DNA from: Paracoccaceae bacterium
GTDB taxonomy: Bacteria; Pseudomonadota; Alphaproteobacteria; Rhodobacterales; Rhodobacteraceae
Reading direction: 5' to 3'
Assembly: GCA_026706985.1 (NCBI GenBank)
Contig: JAPOXR010000011.1
Span: 1-47,244, forward strand
DNA: 47,244 nt
Shown here piece by piece: positions 41,953-47,244 of the stretch. Below the pieces are notes generated by a model, which was not told the origin of the DNA, ran no database searches, and was given only the letters and a program-made list of their open reading frames with translations. Made by a program: the position numbers and the translations under genes. The first letter of the stretch is position 1. Each line of letters opens with the position of its first letter.

Positions 41953-44229
41953 ATGGCGTCAACCGGTTTCAGAAACCTCGCGGCGCAGGCGGCGCGTGAC
42001 GACGCGCACGAAATCGCCGTCCAGCCGGCGGGCGATACCCCACCGAAGCGGCTGACAATCGCCCGGCTGCTGGCCGGGTTCTCGAAATTCTCCGGCGCTT
42101 ACGGCGATCTCACCGGCAGGCCGACTTTATTCTCCGGCGCGTATTCCGATCTCTCCGGCCGGCCCGCGCTCGGCACCGCCGCCGCCAGGAACGTGGGCGG
42201 CGCGAACGGCGTCGCCGGACTGAACGGCCAGGGGACGCTCTTCGCCAATCTCTTCCCGTCCTACATCGCCACCGACGCCGAGGTCACCGCCGCCGTCGAG
42301 GCGCTCAAGGGCGGCGCGCCGACGGACATGGACACGCTCAAGGAACTCGCCGACGCCATCGGGCTGCGGCTGCGTGACCGGGGCGGCTGGTCCGACAGCG
42401 CCTATGCCATGCATGACGTCGTGCGGCGGGTGGCGGGCGGCGGCATAGCTTTCTACCTGGCCCGCACCGCCGTTGCGGCCGGAAACTCCGCAGTCACCGC
42501 TCCGGGCACGGGTTCCGCGTGGCGGACGTCGTGGCACCGCATCGGCTGGACCGACGGCGCGCCGTCCAGCCACACCGGAGCGCCGTCCTACGCGGACGGC
42601 GTTCTCACCATCACCGACCGCGGCGGCACTGACCACCAGGTCAGCCTTCCGCTCCTGTCGTCGGCGTCGGAGCGGGTTGAGAGCATCGCGTTCGCGGACC
42701 TCACCAATGCCCGGACCGACGTTGAGCTGACGCCGACGGCCGGCAGCATCGGAACCGTCCTCGGCGACGGCGGCGCGGAGATCCTGTCGGACATCTCCGG
42801 GAACGATTTCACGCTCGCGCCCGGCCTCTTCCTGATCGACCTGTCCTGCGAGATCACGGCGGGCAGCGTCTCGAACGCGCGCAACGCGTCGATCATCTAC
42901 AACCTGCGCCGGTCGTCGGACGACATGATGTTCGCCGGCGGATCGTTCACGACCACGCGCGCGGCGGCCGACTGGCACCGGGTCTCGACTTACGCGGCGA
43001 TCGTCGTGCCCGCGGCGGCAGCGGTCAATTTCTACATCGAGCGCTCCGGAGGCTCGGCGAGCGTCAACGTCCGGAATATCAAGGCCGAGATCATCCGCTT
43101 CGGCGGCCCGAAGGGCGACAGGGGCGCCACCGGACCCGCCGGATCGCTCGTGGAGATCGGTTCGGCGAATTACACGGTCCTGAGCAACCGCTACGCCGCC
43201 GGCGCCGGAGGCGGCATCGACATTTCCGGGGTCACCGCCCGCGACGTGCTGGCGGTGCGTCTGGACGACCCGGATATCGGCACCCGCCTCTTCTGGCTCC
43301 TCGGCGAGGATATAAACTCCGGCCAGTCGGGCGGTGGCGCGGTGAGCGCCAACACCCATTTCGCGAAGGCGTCGAGAACCGCGCAGAACCTGGAGCTTCT
43401 CTACCTGGGCCGCGATTCCAACGACAGACTTCTTTTCGCCTCGACCTCCGGCTTCGTCGATCCGGCGCCGCTGACGCTGTACAGAATGGGATCGACGACG
43501 GTTCCGGCTCTCCAGCCCCACATCTCGGGTTTCGCGGTCACGAGCGGCAACACCTCTCCGGTTCCCGGAAGCCTCGAGAACGATGTCTACGGCGTCGAGT
43601 GGTCGATCGCGCAGAGCTCGCACGCCGGTCCAGTGCGCATCGTCGCCTTCAAAGGCACGGCGGCCAACCCGGTGAGCGTCTCCGTTCTCAAAACGCTCGC
43701 CGACGCGGAGAAGGCGCACGGCACCGCAAGCGTCACGATGCCGGCAATCACGCTCGCCGCCGGTGAGACCGCGACGCTGCGCCTGGAGGTCTACGCGCAG
43801 AACGCCGATGTCTCGACCGAGCTGCCGCGCAGCTACCAGGATGCGCGCATCACGGCCCACGCGGCCGCCGCCGCAGCGTATCATACCGGCAATCTGCGCT
43901 ACATGGCGGGCGAGACGGCAGCAGAGACTGCGGCGCGCATCACGGATTTCACGGGCGATACGGTCACATCCGCGTCCCTGCCCTCCCGGCTCACCATCGC
44001 CGTTCCGGCGGCACCCGCCGGCGCGGAGTGGCAGCTTTATCTCCTCGCCAAGTCGGATCAGCCGCAGCCGGCCGGATTCACCAGCGCCGGGCTGCCCGCC
44101 AGCGCGTCGTTTCTCTCCGCGCAGGACGTGACGATCAACAGCGTGGCCTACAAAGCCTATATTCTGCGTCCGGGGCAGAGGCTCACGACGGCTGACAACG
44201 GCGATTTCTTCGGAGTCACCGCACCATGA
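41953..44229 (+). CDS. fibre-like structural protein with collagen-like motif
   Basis: 758 residues. The first 150 contain tail-fibre-type repeats (FSGAYGDLTGRPTLFSGAYS then DLSGRPALGTAAARNVG) and a DAEVTAAVEALKG...DTLKELADAIG block. Around residue 385 a collagen-like GPKGDRGATGPAGS is visible. The C-terminal part is beta-rich. Probably a fibre that binds receptors or decorates the head; its place directly behind the capsid genes, not at the end of the tail operon, is unusual. ATGA overlap with the next gene. Confidence 0.78.
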   Translation: MASTGFRNLAAQAARDDAHEIAVQPAGDTPPKRLTIARLLAGFSKFSGAYGDLTGRPTLFSGAYSDLSGRPALGTAAARNVGGANGVAGLNGQGTLFANLFPSYIATDAEVTAAVEALKGGAPTDMDTLKELADAIGLRLRDRGGWSDSAYAMHDVVRRVAGGGIAFYLARTAVAAGNSAVTAPGTGSAWRTSWHRIGWTDGAPSSHTGAPSYADGVLTITDRGGTDHQVSLPLLSSASERVESIAFADLTNARTDVELTPTAGSIGTVLGDGGAEILSDISGNDFTLAPGLFLIDLSCEITAGSVSNARNASIIYNLRRSSDDMMFAGGSFTTTRAAADWHRVSTYAAIVVPAAAAVNFYIERSGGSASVNVRNIKAEIIRFGGPKGDRGATGPAGSLVEIGSANYTVLSNRYAAGAGGGIDISGVTARDVLAVRLDDPDIGTRLFWLLGEDINSGQSGGGAVSANTHFAKASRTAQNLELLYLGRDSNDRLLFASTSGFVDPAPLTLYRMGSTTVPALQPHISGFAVTSGNTSPVPGSLENDVYGVEWSIAQSSHAGPVRIVAFKGTAANPVSVSVLKTLADAEKAHGTASVTMPAITLAAGETATLRLEVYAQNADVSTELPRSYQDARITAHAAAAAAYHTGNLRYMAGETAAETAARITDFTGDTVTSASLPSRLTIAVPAAPAGAEWQLYLLAKSDQPQPAGFTSAGLPASASFLSAQDVTINSVAYKAYILRPGQRLTTADNGDFFGVTAP

Positions 44230-47200
44230 CTGATTTTCCCGGCACAGTCGCTGAAAACAAGGCACGCGCGCAATCCTACCGGGGATCCTTCATCGGCAAC
44301 CGCGAGCCTTTCACTTTCGGAGATCAGGTTCAGACCACGCTCGCAGGGCCGGGCGGCGATGACGATGCTGATTCCCTCCTGAAATATCATCACGATCTGC
44401 GGGCGCGGGAACTGGCCGCATTGCCGGCAGACCTGAGCGGTTTCGCGGTCGGGGACATTATTAATGTCGGCGGCGAGACGCACATCGTGCGCGAGGCGAC
44501 CGGTTCGAACGAATTCGCCGGTGTCAAGGCGGGCGCGCATGACCATCTGAGCGCCACGACGAATTCCCACGCGGGTGCCATCGCGATCTACGGGCAGTTC
44601 ACCTCGAATCCGGACAATGCCATCGCCGGCGTGGTCGCGCACACAATCGGGCAGCTGCAGCTGCTCATCAAGAAGTCGGCATACGAGACGGCAAAGGGGT
44701 CGGCGATTGCCGACGGAGACCGGATCACCGCGCTCATTTCAGCCGGATCGCCCAGCCGGACCGACACGATCACGCTTTCACGCCTCGCCAGTCACGACTA
44801 CTCCGATGACGGAGTCGATTACGTGGTCTTCCAGTACGCGGACAATGACGGCGATCTGAATTTCTGGCGGCAGCCCGATAACACGGCCTGGACAATGCGG
44901 GTGTTCGAAGGCACCGGCACAAATACCCCGCTTCTGGTGCACGCTGACAATCTCCGGCACTGGGTTATCTATCATTTCGACGATGAAATCCGGCTGGACG
45001 CGGAAGTGCAGCGGCTGGCGGATGAACTCGGCGTCAATGCTGATAATCAGGGGGAACTTGCCTCGATCGTCGAGGGCTTCAGGACGGGCTTCTACACCGG
45101 GCCGCAGAATGCGAAATACGAGGTTCTCGCCACCACGACAAGACGGGCTGCGTCCAGCGCCTCACTGATCGATGACAACCGGGACTGGCTGCCTGCATTC
45201 GACCGGGATAACGGCTCGATCAACATCGGCAACGCGCCGGGCTACGCGTATATCCGCGTCAGGAAAGCGGATCGCGATGCGGATTTTGAAAAATCCGCAT
45301 CGCTGAATGTCATCCAGCAGACGGACCGCAGCGATTACCTGATGATCGTCTCGCAGCCGATTGCCGGTGCCGGACTGCCGGACACGCTCGCACCCGATCC
45401 CAGGCACTGGCAGACAAACGACGTCATTCTGGCGAAATACTGGTCAGACTCGACATGGGATGTCTGGGAAATCACATTCGCCGGTTCGGGCGATGACGAT
45501 GAGCCGAACGTCTACAACGCCTATTTCGGGCGGTTCGTGCGGCTGGACGGCGAACTGGCCGACGAAGACCCGGAGGTCTTCCGCCGTCTGCTGGAGCATT
45601 ACCAGCGGGGATTGCTGACCGGCCCGATCAATGAAGATTACAGGGTGCAGGTCGACTCCAGAAACCGGGATGCGACGAACGTCAACAGCATTTATTACGT
45701 GCTCAACGCGGAGACCGGCTTCCACAGCGCCGCCACCGCCTACGTCTATCTCCGGGTGCCGGCGAACGCACACGATGAGGGTTATGAGAAAGACGCGGCG
45801 CTGATCATCTACCGGAAAACCGACGGCTCGATTATCCAGGCGCGGTCAATCAGGGCGCAGGATTCGCCGCAGGACAGCCGGCACTGGCTGACCGATTCCG
45901 CGCCATTGGCGAAAACCGCGACGGTTTTCGGCTACGATTACTACAAAATGACATTCGCCGTCGCAGGTGCCGATGTCATCGACTCCAACGACCCGGTTTT
46001 CCACGGGCTGAACCTGGTCGCTTATTTCGGTCTCCACCAGTCCCTGACATCCGGCGAGAATGACGCCGGCACCGGCATTGAACTGGATCGTGGCCGCATT
46101 GCGATCAAGCACACTGATTTCCCCTTCGGCCTGTGGGGGTCGGATGAGGACGGAGTCGTCAAGGCCATGCGGGTGCGGGAAATCCGGGTGGATGACCAGC
46201 GCGGCCAGTCTCCGGGCTATGAGTATTACTGGAAAACCGGCTGGAAACTGCGGGGGGAGGATCTGTTTCCGACGGTCAGCGGGCATTTCCGGCGTCTGAA
46301 CATCCACTCGAAAATCGACCTGGTTCCGCTCAACGCGTCAGTCACCGGCTACGAGGGACAGCGACCGGGATTCACCTGGGACGCCGCGCACCGGACGCTC
46401 AAATTCAACGGCGTGGAGTGGTCAGCCCAGACCGCCGGAACCACCGACCGGCAACTGGTGATGGACTTTGAATTCTACGTCAACGGCGCGCCGGGCGATG
46501 TCTACAACCTGCACATGTACGCCACCGACGACACGTGGTTCGGCCGCACCCGCTCGACTGACATTCCGTTCACGGTTCCGCAGGGACAGGTCTCCGGATA
46601 CAGATTCAAATACCGCTACACATTCGCGCCGGGCAGCCTCCCGGCCGCCGGATCGCAGGTAAAGCTCCAGCTGCATTACGCCAGCGGATCCCTCGGATAC
46701 GCACTGATCCAGGATGGAATCTGGGTCAAGTTCTCGCTGCCGCACGTTAATTTCATCTCGCACCAGACGCTCGACGTCAAACCGCCGAGATACGGCGGCG
46801 ATGAACACTCGCTCGGCCCCGGTCGGATCATGCCGATTGAGACCGGCGGCAACACGGATTTCAAGGCGGCGAATTTCATCCGGCTCGGATATGACGGCCC
46901 GGGAAGCTGGTCAGATGCGACCGACAACGCCAAGGCGGGAATCGCTGCGACGGGGAGCGCACCGGCGGCGGGAGATGTCGGATCCGGCAGCTATCCGCTC
47001 GACGCCGGTGATGTCAACAGCGTCGCTTACCTGATCGTCCGCCTCGCCGCCGGTGAGGTTCCGGCCCACTACAGGGCCGCGTGGACGAACCCCTCCAATA
47101 CCGCCCAGAGCAGCGTTGTCGGCAGTTCGGGCTGGGAACACCTGAGGACCTTCGGCGGGTGGGACTACTGGACATTCTCCTTCCAGGCATCCTCGATCCC

Positions 47201-47244
47201 GCTGTCGGACATCACCGACCTCCACGTCGAGGCGAGGAACTCGG
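44226..47244 (+). CDS. very large fibre-like protein, incomplete at the window edge
   Basis: The frame opens with ATG 44226 and stays open for more than 1000 residues to the edge. The N-terminal 60 residues resemble fibre attachment regions (FPGTVAENKARAQSYRGSFI). Two tandem units of about 173 residues are visible: GFYTGPQNAKYEVLATTTRR near 289 and GLLTGPINEDYRVQVDSRNR near 462, each with a YAYIRVRKA / TAYVYLRVPA strand, an ARSIRAQD-like strand and a DxRHW block. Further beta-rich parts follow. Probably a receptor-binding or head/tail fibre; no enzymatic motif seen. Confidence 0.75.
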   Translation, partial: MTDFPGTVAENKARAQSYRGSFIGNREPFTFGDQVQTTLAGPGGDDDADSLLKYHHDLRARELAALPADLSGFAVGDIINVGGETHIVREATGSNEFAGVKAGAHDHLSATTNSHAGAIAIYGQFTSNPDNAIAGVVAHTIGQLQLLIKKSAYETAKGSAIADGDRITALISAGSPSRTDTITLSRLASHDYSDDGVDYVVFQYADNDGDLNFWRQPDNTAWTMRVFEGTGTNTPLLVHADNLRHWVIYHFDDEIRLDAEVQRLADELGVNADNQGELASIVEGFRTGFYTGPQNAKYEVLATTTRRAASSASLIDDNRDWLPAFDRDNGSINIGNAPGYAYIRVRKADRDADFEKSASLNVIQQTDRSDYLMIVSQPIAGAGLPDTLAPDPRHWQTNDVILAKYWSDSTWDVWEITFAGSGDDDEPNVYNAYFGRFVRLDGELADEDPEVFRRLLEHYQRGLLTGPINEDYRVQVDSRNRDATNVNSIYYVLNAETGFHSAATAYVYLRVPANAHDEGYEKDAALIIYRKTDGSIIQARSIRAQDSPQDSRHWLTDSAPLAKTATVFGYDYYKMTFAVAGADVIDSNDPVFHGLNLVAYFGLHQSLTSGENDAGTGIELDRGRIAIKHTDFPFGLWGSDEDGVVKAMRVREIRVDDQRGQSPGYEYYWKTGWKLRGEDLFPTVSGHFRRLNIHSKIDLVPLNASVTGYEGQRPGFTWDAAHRTLKFNGVEWSAQTAGTTDRQLVMDFEFYVNGAPGDVYNLHMYATDDTWFGRTRSTDIPFTVPQGQVSGYRFKYRYTFAPGSLPAAGSQVKLQLHYASGSLGYALIQDGIWVKFSLPHVNFISHQTLDVKPPRYGGDEHSLGPGRIMPIETGGNTDFKAANFIRLGYDGPGSWSDATDNAKAGIAATGSAPAAGDVGSGSYPLDAGDVNSVAYLIVRLAAGEVPAHYRAAWTNPSNTAQSSVVGSSGWEHLRTFGGWDYWTFSFQASSIPLSDITDLHVEARNS

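Larger units (their letters stand above)
19045..47244. mobile_element. Mu-like transposable prophage, left end to window edge
   Basis: Contains the diagnostic transposable-phage genes: transposase A, B ATPase, repressor, ner-like regulator, GemA, DUF3164, Mor-like activator, and Mu-type head genes (gp27/DUF3486, TerL, DUF935 portal, MuF, protease/scaffold, T-like capsid protein). GC content and codon bias rise visibly compared with the host genes before it. The left boundary is inferred from the repeat array beside icmD and could lie up to 1.7 kb further right if the methyltransferase unit is a separate insertion. The right end, most tail genes and the target duplication are outside the window. 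Confidence 0.8.

Noticed and set aside
42127-44265. 712-codon open frame on the minus strand opposite the fibre gene
   Set aside because: It is the antisense of a clear fibre-like gene; high GC removes stop codons. Its product is Arg/Gly-rich without domains.

Overview
The window reads as a chromosomal segment of an alphaproteobacterium (Rhodospirillales-like by gene order; this assignment is inference) that has been repeatedly disturbed by mobile DNA. Roughly the first 19 kb is host DNA of moderate GC; from about 19.05 kb to the end it is a visibly more GC-rich transposable (Mu-like) prophage that runs off the right edge.

Host part. 0.1-4.2 kb: the UvrD-type half of a large RecQ/UvrD-like helicase, apparently cut from its upstream half by a frameshift; a broken RES-domain toxin gene ending in a lone IS terminus; an intact brnT-brnA toxin-antitoxin pair with a near-consensus promoter. 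4.6-10.7 kb: an EF-G-like GTPase, tRNA-Leu(CAG), ribonuclease D, then the lipopolysaccharide block kdsD-lptC-lptA-lptB, tightly packed with ATGA overlaps. In most alphaproteobacteria rpoN follows lptB; here rpoN is absent and the place is taken by a decayed IS481-like element and about 0.6 kb without genes. Hpf follows, then a PtsN-like protein in which the phosphoacceptor histidine is an alanine. 13.7-19.1 kb (minus strand): icmD(dotP)-icmJ(dotN)-unknown-icmB(dotO), a fragment of a type IVB (Icm/Dot-like) secretion or conjugation cluster, cut off at the 5' side of icmD by the prophage.

Prophage part. The presumed left end carries a dense array of GANTC-containing inverted repeats (19034-19279). 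Next comes a DNA methyltransferase-HNH fusion gene flanked by 25-bp inverted repeats, then a leftward late block (MuF-like head protein, portal, large terminase, gp27-, gp26- and gp25-like proteins, holin-like, DUF5675 lysis-type protein, secreted protein). The centre holds a Dam-like methylase, a leftward lysogeny operon (repressor, secreted protein, stand-alone MuF-like domain), then rightward ner-like, transposase A, B ATPase, DnaA-domain-IV-like protein, DUF3164, MT-A70 methylase, MazG-like, GemA and a Mor-like activator. The right arm has protease/scaffold, decoration protein, major capsid protein, an Acb2/Tad1-like anti-defence protein and very large fibre-like proteins.

How it fits together. 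Two identical-arm palindromes (27258-27279 and 38094-38115), each followed at exactly 22 nt by a -10-like hexamer, sit at the head of the leftward late block, of dam and of the rightward capsid operon. The Mor-like gene ends 4 nt before the second one. The simplest reading is that this activator switches on both divergent late arms from one operator type. Most striking otherwise are the repressor-linked MuF mimic, the Acb2/Tad1 sponge, the end array with the methyltransferase-HNH unit, and the coupled loss of rpoN and of the PtsN active site.
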